A stretch of DNA of 51,269 nucleotides from Bacteroidota bacterium (GTDB lineage: Bacteria; Bacteroidota; Bacteroidia; Bacteroidales; WCHB1-69): the NCBI GenBank assembly GCA_029570835.1, contig JAKPTX010000139.1, positions 1 through 51,269 of the forward strand. Direction: 5' to 3'. Positions 9,507-19,416 of the stretch are shown in pieces. A program made the position numbers and the translations under genes. The notes below the pieces were generated by a model. The model searched no databases, had not been told where the DNA came from, and was given only the letters and a program-made list of their open reading frames with translations. Numbering within the stretch: position 1 is the first letter of the stretch; the number at the start of each line of letters is the position of its first letter.

Positions 9507-10811
9507 ATGGATTATCATCAAATTCTTGAGGATATATTTGCCCGTTATCCAATGTATCATAAACAGGGAAGCAGTGCCTATAAAGAAGGATTGGAAAATA
9601 TTGAGGAGCTGGCTCAAATGGTAGAAAATCCTCAAGATAAACTGCTTGCGATTCACGTTGCCGGAACCAATGGTAAAGGCTCTGTTGCCCATTTGTTGAG
9701 CTCCTATTTTCAGGAATTAAATTACAAAACAGGACTCTTTACTTCACCTCACTTGGTCGACTTTAGAGAAAGAATTAAAATCAATGGAGCTTCTATATCA
9801 GAAGAGGAGGTAATTCATTTTTTTAAAAAATATCAATCCCAAATTGATCCGATAGAACCCTCTTTTTTTGAGATTACTACCGTTCTTGCTTTTGATTATT
9901 TTGCCAATCAGGAGGTTGATATTGCCATTATAGAAACCGGATTGGGAGGTCGACTGGATGCGACCAATATAATTCAACCCGTTTTGTCGATTATTACCAA
10001 CGTGGGGTTAGATCATCAACAGTTATTGGGGAATACATTGCCTAAGATTGCTATGGAGAAAGCGGGAATCATAAAACCTGAAACTCCGGTCTTAATTGGA
10101 GAACCCAACCCCAAAACTTTACCTGTTTTTCAGGCGGTTGCAACACGTCAAAATGCACCTCTTTATACCACAACAGAACAGTTGAAAGTGGAACAGGTAC
10201 AGAGTTTGGATTCTTCGAAAATGGCAATTCGTATTAAAAAATATGGGCAGGTGCTTTATCCCTATATAGAGTTGCCGCTCTCCGGTGGTTATCAGCTTAA
10301 AAATATCAATACTTTCATTCATGCAGTCGAATTATTGAACTCAATTCTGAAAATCAAGGAGAATAAATTGGTGCAATCAATACAAAATTGGGTGGAAAAC
10401 ACTCATTTAATAGGAAGATGGCAACAAATTAGTGAAAAACCGCTGGTGATTTGTGATGTGGGACATAATCAGGATGCTTTTCAACTCATTGTTCCTCAAT
10501 TGAATGCTATTGAAGCTGAAACAAAATATGCAATCCTGGGTTTTGTGGATGATAAAGATTTGACCCATATTGTGGATATTTTACCCCGCGATTTTCAATA
10601 TTATCTCTGTAAAGCACCTATTTCCAGAGCTTTAGATCCTGAAAAACTGCTCATATTTTTTCAAAAAGAGGGGTTGAATAGTACCATCTACTCCCCATCG
10701 GTGTATGAAACTTTTCAATATCTCAGGTCAAAAATTAAACCTAATGACTTCATTTTTATTTCCGGTAGTTTCTTTGTTGTAGGTGATTTCCTGGCTCAGT
10801 ATTATTCCTAA
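9507..10811 (+). CDS. folC: Folylpolyglutamate / dihydrofolate synthase
   Basis: Adds glutamate to dihydropteroate and to folates, using ATP. Mur-ligase fold: P-loop GTNGKGSVAHLLS near residue 50, SPHLVDFRERIKING, the DIAIIETGLGGRLDATN motif, SIITNVGLDHQ, and in the C-terminal domain ISEKPLVICDVGHNQDAF. The frame opens at a TTG (9495), but the ATG at 9507 (MDYHQILEDIF) matches the usual FolC N-terminus. It is 24 bases after tonB on the same strand. Confidence 0.95.
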   Translation: MDYHQILEDIFARYPMYHKQGSSAYKEGLENIEELAQMVENPQDKLLAIHVAGTNGKGSVAHLLSSYFQELNYKTGLFTSPHLVDFRERIKINGASISEEEVIHFFKKYQSQIDPIEPSFFEITTVLAFDYFANQEVDIAIIETGLGGRLDATNIIQPVLSIITNVGLDHQQLLGNTLPKIAMEKAGIIKPETPVLIGEPNPKTLPVFQAVATRQNAPLYTTTEQLKVEQVQSLDSSKMAIRIKKYGQVLYPYIELPLSGGYQLKNINTFIHAVELLNSILKIKENKLVQSIQNWVENTHLIGRWQQISEKPLVICDVGHNQDAFQLIVPQLNAIEAETKYAILGFVDDKDLTHIVDILPRDFQYYLCKAPISRALDPEKLLIFFQKEGLNSTIYSPSVYETFQYLRSKIKPNDFIFISGSFFVVGDFLAQYYS

Positions 10812-10921
10812 TGAAGTACAGGAATAGGAGAAAATTGAAAAATAATAAAAAATATTAAAAAATGTTGAAAAATCCTTATAGGTTTCTGAAAACCAGAATA
10901 GTATCTTTCAATAATTTTATA

Positions 10922-10929
10922 TAACTTTG
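10922..10929 (+). promoter_or_regulatory. Putative -7 box for rbfA
   Basis: TAACTTTG, 44 bases before the rbfA ATG, in the AT-rich spacer 10812-10973, which shows nothing else. Confidence 0.45.
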
Positions 10930-10973
10930 CAAATTGTTCGTATTAGTGTTGGATTTAAAAATAAAAGTGAATT

Positions 10974-11309
10974 ATGGAATCGACAAGACAAAGTAAAATA
11001 GGCAGATTAATTCAAGTAGAATTGGCGGATATATTTCATGCTGATGAACTTACGGTTTATAATTGTATGATTACGGTAACAAAAGCTACTGTTACCAAAG
11101 ATCTTTCTATCGCCCGGGTTTATCTTTCAATTTTCAATGCGAAAGATCCTCAGGAGGTCCTCCAAATGATTAAAAGCAGAACTAAAGAGATTAGATATAA
11201 GTTGGGACAAAGAGTGAGAAATCAGTTGAGAGTGATTCCTGAGTTGGAGTTCTATCTTGATGATTCATTGGATTATATCGAAAATATAGAAAACCTGTTA
11301 AAAGAGTAA
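10974..11309 (+). CDS. rbfA: 30S ribosome-binding factor A
   Basis: Helps mature the 16S rRNA 5' end in the small subunit. A 111-residue KH-like protein: it opens STRQSKIGRLIQVELADIF, holds TVTKATVTKDLSIARVYLS and ends with VRNQLRVIPELEFYLDDSLDYIENIENLLKE, all typical of RbfA. Three bases separate it from the next gene, so the two are probably co-transcribed. Confidence 0.93.
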   Translation: MESTRQSKIGRLIQVELADIFHADELTVYNCMITVTKATVTKDLSIARVYLSIFNAKDPQEVLQMIKSRTKEIRYKLGQRVRNQLRVIPELEFYLDDSLDYIENIENLLKE

Positions 11310-11312
11310 ACG

Positions 11313-12560
11313 GTGCGAAAATATAATTTTCAACTCCCTTTTTTTATTGCCAAAAGATACCTGTTTTCTAAGAAAAAACACAATTTTATTAATGTTATCT
11401 CCCTCATTTCGATGATTGGGATTATGGTCAGTTCAGCTGCCCTGATTATTGTTCTTTCCGTTTTTAATGGTCTGCAAGATTTGGTGGAGAAATCGTTTAA
11501 TCAGTTTAATCCCGACTATGTGATTCTCCCTAAACAAGGTAAGGTGTTTGATCCTAATTTGATAAATATCAGTCAATTAGAGCAAATTAAGTCGGTAAAA
11601 TCTGTTGAAGTGGTGTTTTCCGACATGGTGCTCCTCTCTTTAGGTGAAAAGCAAGCATTGACACATCTGAAGGGAGTGGATTCTGCTTACCCTCAACGAA
11701 CAGGTATTGACACTATTCTTTATGATGGTTTTTTTAATTTAAATAAAGGGGGGAGGGAATCCGTTGTTCTGGGCGCGTACGTAGCAGGGACGCTAGACCT
11801 GAACCTCAATCAAATCGAGTTGATCAAGTTCTATTACCCAAATAGAACCCGCAAAAATCTTTCCAATCCGTTGGAGTCGTTCAATACCCTCTATTTGCCC
11901 GCTGCCGGAGTATTTCTCTCTCATACTCAATATGATGAGCAATATGTTTTTGTTCCAATTGAGTTTGCCAGAGAGTTAACACTCCATGAAAATGAAATAA
12001 CCTCCTTGGAAATCTTTTTAAAAGAGGAATCAACCTCTTTTTCGGAACAGAAACAGATTCAGAAAATCGTTGGAGATCAATTTGTTGTAAAAAATAAATA
12101 TGAACAGGAAGAATTGCTTTTTAAAACGATGAAATCTGAAAAACTGATCATCTTTATTATTCTCTCTTTTGTAATTTTGATGGCTCTTTTTAACATCATT
12201 GGTGTGATTGGGATGTTGATTGTGGAAAAGAGAGAAGATATTGAGATTATGACTACGATGGGGATGAAACCATCCCAAATTCATACGCTTTTTTTGACTG
12301 AGGGAGTGCTTATTTCACTGATTGGTGGATTAGCCGGACTTTTTATAGGATCCCTTTTATGTTGGATACAGCAAACTTTTAAACTGATTCAGTTGGGACC
12401 CGATACAGGTAGTTATATCATTAGTCACTATCCGGTTTTAATGCAACCTGCCGATTTTTTCTACGTATTGACGGCAGTTGTCTTAATTAGTTTTGCAGTT
12501 TCAGCAATTTCTATTATTGGATTGAAGAAAATTAAAACAAATCAAGAATTGTATCGTTAA
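11313..12560 (+). CDS. LolC/LolE-type ABC transporter permease (FtsX fold)
   Basis: Inner-membrane permease expected to act with an ABC ATPase in lipoprotein release (LolCDE type). N-terminal LPFFIAKRYLFSKKKHNFINVISLISMIGIMVSSAALIIVLSVFNG is the family signature; a periplasmic domain of about 210 residues follows, then three membrane segments with the FtsX motif IGMLIVEKREDIEIMTTMGMKPSQI. The start is a GTG at 11313. No ATPase gene (lolD) lies beside it. 415 aa is normal. Confidence 0.88.
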   Translation: MRKYNFQLPFFIAKRYLFSKKKHNFINVISLISMIGIMVSSAALIIVLSVFNGLQDLVEKSFNQFNPDYVILPKQGKVFDPNLINISQLEQIKSVKSVEVVFSDMVLLSLGEKQALTHLKGVDSAYPQRTGIDTILYDGFFNLNKGGRESVVLGAYVAGTLDLNLNQIELIKFYYPNRTRKNLSNPLESFNTLYLPAAGVFLSHTQYDEQYVFVPIEFARELTLHENEITSLEIFLKEESTSFSEQKQIQKIVGDQFVVKNKYEQEELLFKTMKSEKLIIFIILSFVILMALFNIIGVIGMLIVEKREDIEIMTTMGMKPSQIHTLFLTEGVLISLIGGLAGLFIGSLLCWIQQTFKLIQLGPDTGSYIISHYPVLMQPADFFYVLTAVVLISFAVSAISIIGLKKIKTNQELYR

Positions 12561-14926
12561 TGGTAAAAGATAATCTTAATAACATGAAACAAACATACAG
12601 TTATAATTGGATACTTCTTCTCGTTTCCTTTTTAATATTTGGAGAATTTTCCGGCCTTTACGCACAAATCCCAATTGGAGCTTTTCGGGAACACCTTCCA
12701 TTTCGTTCCTTTTTTGATGTTACTGTATCGCCACATACGATTTATGCTACTACGGGTAATAATATCATGATGCTGGATAAAAAAAATCTGTATGAAAAAT
12801 CGATAATCTCTAAAATTGACGGGCTTTCTGAGATTGGGATTCGCCATTTGCAATATTTGGAGCATAATGATATGTTGGTGATCATTTATGACAACTCTAA
12901 TATTGACTTTTTAAGAGGTGATAAGATAGTGAATATGGCTGAAATTAAGAATAAACCAATCATGGGTTCCAAAGAGATTTTCTCAGTTCATGAAGAGGGA
13001 AACAAACTTCTTCTAACTACCGGATTTGGAATTGTGATTATTGATTTGGAGCGATTTTTAATTATAGATACCTGGTTTACTCATTATAATGATCGTTTTT
13101 GTCCGGTTTATGATCTGACCTCATATCACGATAAATACTATATCGCAACTCAATATGGTGTTTTTTCAATAGCGAAAGGAAATCCGCATGCACCTGATTT
13201 TACGGTTTGGAATCGGGAGGTGGAGTTGGGTGAAACTTCGTATAACTTCATTGTTACTTTTGGAGATTATTTGGTCGTGAATAAACCGGGAGATACCCAT
13301 GATCAAGTGTGGGTGTATAATGGTTTTGAATGGAATAGCAATGATGAGATGGGTGCAGAACAGATGAGAGATATCAAAGTTCGAAAGAATGAGTTAGCTA
13401 TCCTGGACTGGAATCAGATTAAGTTTTATAACCCGGATTTGTCATTCAAACTGCTATATAAGTGGAATGAGGGAGACTTGTTACCTCAAGCTCGCGGTTT
13501 TGATTTTGACGGGTCTGAGTTGTTGTGGATTGCAGATCAATATTGGGGATTGGTTTCGTACTATCGGAAGAACACTTATCCTGTTTTTTATACAGCTAAT
13601 GGTCCGGCCAGTGAGATGGTGGAAGGGATGGATTGTCAAGCTGCTTTAGTTGCCGTTGTACCCGGTTCACGTAGAGGGTGGGAGTTCAACTACGTTGCCC
13701 CCTCCCTCAGCGTTTTTTATAATCAACAGTGGAATTATATCACAGCTCCATTTAATGATTATCTGCATGGACACGATTTGAATAACGTAGTCGTAAATCC
13801 GGATAACAACAAGGAGATTTATGTTGCTTCCTGGACGGGAGGATTGTTCAAAGTAGAGGATCTGAAAATAACTCAACATTGGGATTATTCCAACTCACCT
13901 CTCGTTGGATATCAAGTTTTGGCTCACGATTCTACGCGATATACAACTCTTTCCGGATTGGCATTTGACAAAAGTGGAAACTTGTGGATTACAAATAGTA
14001 AGGTATCCACTCCACTACATGTCTTAAAGAAGGATGGGACTTGGCGTTCTTACTCTCTGGATCCGTACATACAGGGTGGCTCTGAAACAGTAGTAGAACA
14101 TATTTTAGTTGACTCCAGAGGCTTTAAGTGGATGACTGTACCGCGTCAAAATAAATTGATTGTTTTTACTGATAACAATACCATTGACAACCTTTCAGAT
14201 GACAAAGTAGCTCAGGTTGACCTCAACTCAGCTGCTAATATTGCCACAAGTGAGATCAAATGTATTGTAGAAGATTTGAACGGGAATATATGGATTGGGA
14301 ATGATCGAACCATTAAGGTGGTCTATAATCCCTCTTCAGTATTTAATAAACCATTGACTGCCAAGAATATACTGATTGACCAAAAAGGGTATGTACAAAA
14401 CCTCTTTGAGTTTGAAACCATCAATGCAATTGCCGTAGATGGGGCTAATCGTAAATGGGTTGGAACCTCCCAGGCAGGAGTTTTCTTGCTTTCTGAAAGT
14501 GGAACGGAACAACTTTTACACTTTGATCAAAGTAATTCACCACTCTTGTCTGATAATATTATCGATATTACGATAGACCATGAGTCCGGAGAAGTGTTTT
14601 TTGGGACAGCTGCAGGAATTATCTCTTATCGTGGAACGGCCATAGCACCGAAGAGTAATTATGATGAATGTATCGTTTATCCAAATCCGGTAAGGGAGGA
14701 CTACCAAGGTTCTATAACAATAAGTGGTCTGAAAATCAAATCCTTATGTAAAATAGTGGATAGTTCGGGCAATCTGATTTGGCAAGGATATTCGCTGGGA
14801 GGACAGTTAATATGGAATGGTCTTGATTTTTATGGCAGACGTCCTAAAACCGGAGTAATGTACGTTTTTGTATCAGATGACAAAGGAGAAGACAGACAGG
14901 TGGCTAAATTTTTAATGATTCAATAG
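12560..14926 (+). CDS. porZ: PorZ-like type IX secretion protein
   Basis: Resembles PorZ, a surface part of the T9SS attachment complex that in Porphyromonas gingivalis helps deliver anionic LPS to cargo. Seen: a signal peptide (WILLLVSFLIFGEFSGLYAQ), N-terminal IPIGAFREHLPFRSFFDVTVSPHTIYATTGNNIMML typical of PorZ propeller blades, further repeated blades with WIAD, LWITN and IWIGND motifs, and a C-terminal sorting-type domain from about residue 705 (IVYPNPVREDYQGSITISGL) to the end. Length (788, or 780 from the ATG at 12584) is close to that of PorZ. The gene before it overlaps by one base; recO follows after one base. The inner ATG at 12584 gives the cleaner signal peptide. Confidence 0.87.
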   Translation: MVKDNLNNMKQTYSYNWILLLVSFLIFGEFSGLYAQIPIGAFREHLPFRSFFDVTVSPHTIYATTGNNIMMLDKKNLYEKSIISKIDGLSEIGIRHLQYLEHNDMLVIIYDNSNIDFLRGDKIVNMAEIKNKPIMGSKEIFSVHEEGNKLLLTTGFGIVIIDLERFLIIDTWFTHYNDRFCPVYDLTSYHDKYYIATQYGVFSIAKGNPHAPDFTVWNREVELGETSYNFIVTFGDYLVVNKPGDTHDQVWVYNGFEWNSNDEMGAEQMRDIKVRKNELAILDWNQIKFYNPDLSFKLLYKWNEGDLLPQARGFDFDGSELLWIADQYWGLVSYYRKNTYPVFYTANGPASEMVEGMDCQAALVAVVPGSRRGWEFNYVAPSLSVFYNQQWNYITAPFNDYLHGHDLNNVVVNPDNNKEIYVASWTGGLFKVEDLKITQHWDYSNSPLVGYQVLAHDSTRYTTLSGLAFDKSGNLWITNSKVSTPLHVLKKDGTWRSYSLDPYIQGGSETVVEHILVDSRGFKWMTVPRQNKLIVFTDNNTIDNLSDDKVAQVDLNSAANIATSEIKCIVEDLNGNIWIGNDRTIKVVYNPSSVFNKPLTAKNILIDQKGYVQNLFEFETINAIAVDGANRKWVGTSQAGVFLLSESGTEQLLHFDQSNSPLLSDNIIDITIDHESGEVFFGTAAGIISYRGTAIAPKSNYDECIVYPNPVREDYQGSITISGLKIKSLCKIVDSSGNLIWQGYSLGGQLIWNGLDFYGRRPKTGVMYVFVSDDKGEDRQVAKFLMIQ

Positions 14927-14927
14927 A

Positions 14928-15641
14928 ATGTTTGTTTCTACTGAAGGCATTGTGCTCCATAGAGTTAAATATTCAGATACCTCACTGATTGTTAAAATAT
15001 TTACAGAAAAGTTTGGAACACAATCTTTTATAATTAAAAATGCGTTTTCAAAAAAGAATAGGATCCATCATACCTTTTTCAGTTCCTTAGCACTGATTGA
15101 TTTAACTTTTGATGATCGTTATTTGCATCAGTTGGGATTTCTTAAGGATGTGAGTTTCGTCAAAATTTATGATCAAATTCCGTTGGATCCTCGCAGAAAC
15201 AGTATCCTCTTTTTTTACAATGAACTCCTTTATAAACTCCTCTATAGCTCTTCTGAAGACCCTAAACTGTTTCGGATTATTAAGGATGGAATGTTGAGAT
15301 TAGATGATCCCAACTCATTTCAAGCGGATCAACATATCTGTTTTGTTGTGGAATTGATTGCTGCCTTGGGACTTCAACCTTTAAATAACTACGATCCTGG
15401 CACTCCTTTTTTTTGTGCGGAGTCTCACTCCTTTGGTGATCTTTACTTACAAAATGAAGCTTTCTTATCAAAAGAGGCGAGTTTGTACTATTCCCTATTG
15501 ATGTCGGGTGAATCGTATGAACTTCCTCCTAAATCGATCCGGAATGAGCTGCTGACAGGTTTGGTTCATTACATAATCAGGACCAATGACCAAGTACACT
15601 CCATCGACTCGCTATCAGTACTGATTGAATTGATGCGATAG
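14928..15641 (+). CDS. recO: DNA repair protein RecO
   Basis: Loads RecA with RecR in gap repair. Opens with the family N-terminus STEGIVLHRVKYSDTSLIVKIFTEKFGTQSFIIK (OB fold), and the rest is helical (ELLYKLLYSSSEDPKLFRIIKDGMLRLD; FVVELIAALGLQPLNNYDP). The four-Cys zinc site of some RecO proteins is not evident. It starts one base after porZ; recO next to porZ makes sense as a read-through operon. Confidence 0.9.
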   Translation: MFVSTEGIVLHRVKYSDTSLIVKIFTEKFGTQSFIIKNAFSKKNRIHHTFFSSLALIDLTFDDRYLHQLGFLKDVSFVKIYDQIPLDPRRNSILFFYNELLYKLLYSSSEDPKLFRIIKDGMLRLDDPNSFQADQHICFVVELIAALGLQPLNNYDPGTPFFCAESHSFGDLYLQNEAFLSKEASLYYSLLMSGESYELPPKSIRNELLTGLVHYIIRTNDQVHSIDSLSVLIELMR

Positions 15642-15779
15642 AGTGCGAAAAATGAGGTTAATACCCCAGGATGGGCTTCCCCCCTTTTTATTTTTCTTTC
15701 AAAAAAAAGAGAACCATAATTATTTGTAAAAAAAAGAGTGTTTATCGATAAATAGAAAGAAAAATTGAACAATTCTTCA

Positions 15780-15787
15780 TATCTTTG
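15780..15787 (+). promoter_or_regulatory. Putative -7 box for pyrG
   Basis: TATCTTTG, 25 bases before the pyrG ATG. The spacer 15642-15811 also holds a GGGCTTCCCCCC run followed by T-rich DNA (15673-15695), possibly a weak terminator for recO. Confidence 0.55.
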
Positions 15788-15811
15788 CCGCTTATTTAAA
15801 AACTCAAAAAA

Positions 15812-17413
15812 ATGGCTTGCAAGTATATTTTTGTGTTAGGAGGTGTGGTTTCCGGCTTAGGAAAAGGGATTACCGCTGCTTCGTTGGGGAGACTGCTCAA
15901 GTCTCGTGGTCTTAAAGTGACTATGCAAAAATTGGATCCCTACTTGAATAGAGATCCCGGGAGGATGAATCCGATTCAACACGGAGAGGTTTTTGTGACT
16001 GAAGATGGTGCGGAAACTGACTTGGATGTGGGCCATTATGAGAGATTTATTGACGAAAATCTGAATAAACACTCTAATGTTACCTCAGGAAAAATCTATT
16101 TTGAGGTGTTGGAAAATGAACGTAAAGGGGTTTATGCCGGCTCTACGGTCCAAATGATTCCTCATATTACCAATACGATACAGGATAAGATCCGCTTGAA
16201 TGCCAAATCAAATAAAGCGGATGTAGCAATTGTTGAAGTGGGTGGAACCGTTGGAGATTACGAGAGTTTGCCTTTTTTGGAAGCGATTCGTCAGTTCTCT
16301 TTGGAAGAGGGATACATCAATTGTATGTATATCCATGTTGCTTTGGTACCTTTTATTACACCAAGTAATGAATTGAAAACCAAGCCGGTACAGCATAGCG
16401 TTAAAGAACTGCTTTCATTGGGTATTCAGCCTGATGTTTTGGTTTGTAGAAGCGATAGACCGATTGGAATAGAGATTAAACAGAAATTATCCCTTTTCTG
16501 TAATGTGAAAACGGCATCGATTATAGAAAATATCAATGCACCTTCTTTATATGAAGTGCCGTTGGCACTGGAAGAGGAGGGGTTGGCTACTCAGGTGATC
16601 AAAAGATTGCGTTTGAGATGTAAGGAGAAAGATCTTTCCGATTGGACTGCCATGGTGGAGATGAGTAAAAAGGTTGATCATCAGGTTACTATCGGTTTGG
16701 TAGGAAAATATACTGAACTGAAAGATGCTTATTTGAGTGTTGTTGAATCATTGTATCATGCCGGTATTTTTACGCATACTGCTGTGGATATTCGCTGGAT
16801 AGATGCTGAAACGATCACTGATAAAACCGCAGCGAAAGAACTAAAAGGATTGGATGGAATTCTCATACCGGGTGGATTTGGAGTGAGAGGTACGGAAGGG
16901 AAAATTGAGACCGCACGTTATGCCAGAGAAAATAAGATTCCATTTTTGGGCATCTGTTTAGGAATGCAGATTGCAACCATCGAATATGCTCGGAATGTAG
17001 CAGGGTTACCCGATGCAGGAAGTATTGAATTAGATCCTAAAGTAAAAGATCCTGTGATTCATGTGATGGGTGATGCTGACCCCAAGAAAAAAATAGGTAC
17101 ACTGAAATTGGGTAGTTATCCTGTTGAGTTATCTCCTAATTCTCATGTGATTGAAGCTTATGGTACAACTCAAATAGAGGAAAGACATCGTCACCGTTAC
17201 GCTTTTAACCTGGATTATTTAGATCGATTGAAAAATAGCGGATTGAAGATTACAGGTATTTCTCCGGATGGAAAAATTATAGAAGTAGTTGAAGTAGAGG
17301 ATCATCCATGGTATGTGGCATGTCAGTATCATCCTGAATTCAAATCCAGACCCAACCGTCCTCATCCATTGTTCTTAGCATATCTAAAAGCGGTTCTAAA
17401 AAATCAAAAATAG
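15812..17413 (+). CDS. pyrG: CTP synthase
   Basis: Makes CTP from UTP, ATP and glutamine. N-terminal synthase domain: KYIFVLGGVVSGLGKGITAAS, LDPYLNRDPGRMNP, EVFVTEDGAETDLDVGHYERF. C-terminal class I glutamine amidotransferase domain: ILIPGGFGVRG, nucleophile Cys382 in GICLGMQ, and the His/Glu pair in CQYHPEFKSRP. 533 aa is the standard length. It follows a spacer with its own promoter box, so it is probably expressed apart from recO. Confidence 0.98.
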   Translation: MACKYIFVLGGVVSGLGKGITAASLGRLLKSRGLKVTMQKLDPYLNRDPGRMNPIQHGEVFVTEDGAETDLDVGHYERFIDENLNKHSNVTSGKIYFEVLENERKGVYAGSTVQMIPHITNTIQDKIRLNAKSNKADVAIVEVGGTVGDYESLPFLEAIRQFSLEEGYINCMYIHVALVPFITPSNELKTKPVQHSVKELLSLGIQPDVLVCRSDRPIGIEIKQKLSLFCNVKTASIIENINAPSLYEVPLALEEEGLATQVIKRLRLRCKEKDLSDWTAMVEMSKKVDHQVTIGLVGKYTELKDAYLSVVESLYHAGIFTHTAVDIRWIDAETITDKTAAKELKGLDGILIPGGFGVRGTEGKIETARYARENKIPFLGICLGMQIATIEYARNVAGLPDAGSIELDPKVKDPVIHVMGDADPKKKIGTLKLGSYPVELSPNSHVIEAYGTTQIEERHRHRYAFNLDYLDRLKNSGLKITGISPDGKIIEVVEVEDHPWYVACQYHPEFKSRPNRPHPLFLAYLKAVLKNQK

Positions 17414-17434
17414 GAATTGACAAAAGCTGTTTTT

Positions 17435-17959
17435 ATGAACTTCTCAATTCAGCCCTTCTTGGAAAATGATCGGGTTCAATTGGTTCCACTGAAAGAAGAG
17501 CATTTTGAACTAGTGTATGCAGTCGCCTCTGATCCTGCAGTATGGGCTGAACATCCCAATAAAAATCGTTACGAAAGAGCTGTATTTCAAAACTTTTTCA
17601 AAGGTGCTTTAGAGAGTGGGGGAGGCTACATGATTGTGGAAAAGGGTGAGAATAGGGTGATTGGATCTACACGCTTTTATGATTATGATGCAGAAGAAAA
17701 CTCTATTCTGATTGGATATACCTTTTATGGTGTTGAGTATTGGGGTAAAGGGTACAATAATATGGTGAAAAAGATGATGTTAGAGTACATTTTTCAATTT
17801 GTGAACCGGGTACTCTTTCATGTTGGGAGCGAAAATTATCGCTCTCAGGCTGCCATGAGAAAATTGGGAGCAATCGTGGTACGGGAGATTGAAGTTGCCT
17901 ATTACGGAGAACCTACCAGACGCAATATAGAGTACGAAATTAAACGTGCTGATTTTTGA
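17435..17959 (+). CDS. GNAT-family acetyltransferase
   Basis: RimJ/RimL-type N-acetyltransferase: FLENDRVQLVPLKEEHFELVYAVASDPAVWAEHP at the start, then IGSTRFYDYDAEENSILIGYTFYGVEYWGKGYNN (acetyl-CoA region) and GSENYRSQAAMRKLGAI. Substrate unknown. The frame runs back to a TTG at 17417, but the ATG at 17435 is the better start, 21 bases after pyrG. It is convergent with sufB, whose stop is six bases away. Confidence 0.87.
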   Translation: MNFSIQPFLENDRVQLVPLKEEHFELVYAVASDPAVWAEHPNKNRYERAVFQNFFKGALESGGGYMIVEKGENRVIGSTRFYDYDAEENSILIGYTFYGVEYWGKGYNNMVKKMMLEYIFQFVNRVLFHVGSENYRSQAAMRKLGAIVVREIEVAYYGEPTRRNIEYEIKRADF

Positions 17960-17965
17960 AACCTC

Positions 17966-19405
17966 TTACCCTACGCTACCTTCAAGACTGATAGCCAATA
18001 ATTTCTGAGCTTCTACAGCAAACTCCATAGGTAGTTTATTGAGTACCTCTTTGGCATAACCGTTCACAATCAGGCTGACAGCCGATTCCGGATCAATGCC
18101 GCGTTGCTGACAGTAAAAGAGCTGATCCTCAGAGATTTTGGAGGTCGTAGCCTCATGCTCAATCACGCTGCTTTTATTGGAGCAGTCGATATAAGGCCAG
18201 GTATGCGCTCCACATTGATCTCCCATGAGTAATGAATCACATTGAGAGAAATTTCTGGAGTTTTCAGCGTTTTTGGTAACTCTGACCAATCCTCGGTAAC
18301 TGTTTTCGCTCTTTCCGGCTGAAATCCCTTTAGAAATAATCAAACTGCGGGTATTTTTGCCGATATGAATCATCTTGGTACCGGTATCCGCCTGCTGGAA
18401 GTGGTTTGTTAAAGCAACGGAGTAAAACTCTCCGATAGAATTATCGCCCTGCAATACACAGGATGGATATTTCCAGGTTACGGATGAACCGGTTTCCACT
18501 TGTGTCCAGGAGATTTTAGAGTTTTTCCCTTTACAAAGTCCTCTTTTGGTCACAAAGTTATAGATTCCTCCCTTGCCCTCTTTATCTCCGGGATACCAAT
18601 TTTGAACTGTCGAGTATTTTACTTCGGCATTGTCCATCGCCAATATCTCTACTACAGCAGCATGTAACTGATTTTCATCCCGTTGTGGTGCCGTACACCC
18701 TTCCATATAACTTACGTAAGCGCCTTCATCGGCGATGAGGAGTGTCCGTTCAAACTGACCGGAATTGGCGGCATTAATCCGGAAATAAGTAGAGAGTTCC
18801 ATCGGACAGCGTACTCCTTTAGGAATATAGCAGAAAGAACCCTCACTAAAAACAGCCGAGTTGAGAGCTGCAAAATAGTTATCTCCGTAAGGAACAACTG
18901 TTCCCATATATTTCCGAACCAATTCAGGATGGTTTTGCACTGCTTCCCCGAAAGAACAGAAGATGATTCCATGCTTTTCCAACGTTTCGGTAAAAGTCGT
19001 TTTAACAGAAATAGAGTCTATAACCGCATCCACTGCAACGCCGGCTAATGCTTTTTGCTCATCCAGGCTAATTCCCAACTTGTTGAAAGTATCCAACAGT
19101 TCCGGATCTACTTCATCCAAACTCTTTAACTCTTTCTGTTTTTTAGGTATAGCAAGGTATATAATATCCTGATAATTAGGTTTTTCATAATTCAAATGCG
19201 CCCAATCCGGTTCCTTCATGGTGGTCCACTTGCGATACGCTTTCAATCTGAACTCCAACAACCAATCCGGCTCATTTTTCCGAGCTGAAATCTTTCTGAT
19301 GATATCTTCATTTAATCCCTTAGGGAACTCTTCAATTTCGATATCAGAAACAAACCCATATTTATAGTCACTTTCCGTGATATTTTCAATAATCTCTTTC
19401 GACAT
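17966..19405 (-). CDS. sufB: Fe-S cluster assembly scaffold SufB
   Basis: Scaffold subunit of the SufBCD complex that builds Fe-S clusters. It has the SufB-specific N-terminal region ([22 protein letters not shown]), [44 protein letters not shown], and the beta-helix core [30 protein letters not shown]. The frame extends upstream to 19507, but the ATG at 19405 ([18 protein letters not shown]) is the conserved start. It lies 11 bases after omp28 in a four-gene run. sufC and sufD, normally next to sufB, are missing from both sides. Confidence 0.95.
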   Translation of the reverse strand: MSKEIIENITESDYKYGFVSDIEIEEFPKGLNEDIIRKISARKNEPDWLLEFRLKAYRKWTTMKEPDWAHLNYEKPNYQDIIYLAIPKKQKELKSLDEVDPELLDTFNKLGISLDEQKALAGVAVDAVIDSISVKTTFTETLEKHGIIFCSFGEAVQNHPELVRKYMGTVVPYGDNYFAALNSAVFSEGSFCYIPKGVRCPMELSTYFRINAANSGQFERTLLIADEGAYVSYMEGCTAPQRDENQLHAAVVEILAMDNAEVKYSTVQNWYPGDKEGKGGIYNFVTKRGLCKGKNSKISWTQVETGSSVTWKYPSCVLQGDNSIGEFYSVALTNHFQQADTGTKMIHIGKNTRSLIISKGISAGKSENSYRGLVRVTKNAENSRNFSQCDSLLMGDQCGAHTWPYIDCSNKSSVIEHEATTSKISEDQLFYCQQRGIDPESAVSLIVNGYAKEVLNKLPMEFAVEAQKLLAISLEGSVG

Positions 19406-19416
19406 ATTTACGAATG

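Noticed and set aside
15641-15695. Seventh GAGTGGGG element upstream of pyrG
   Set aside because: GAGTGCGA and CTTCCCCCC are present, but the spacing is 27 bases and both boxes are altered; probably chance or a weak terminator.
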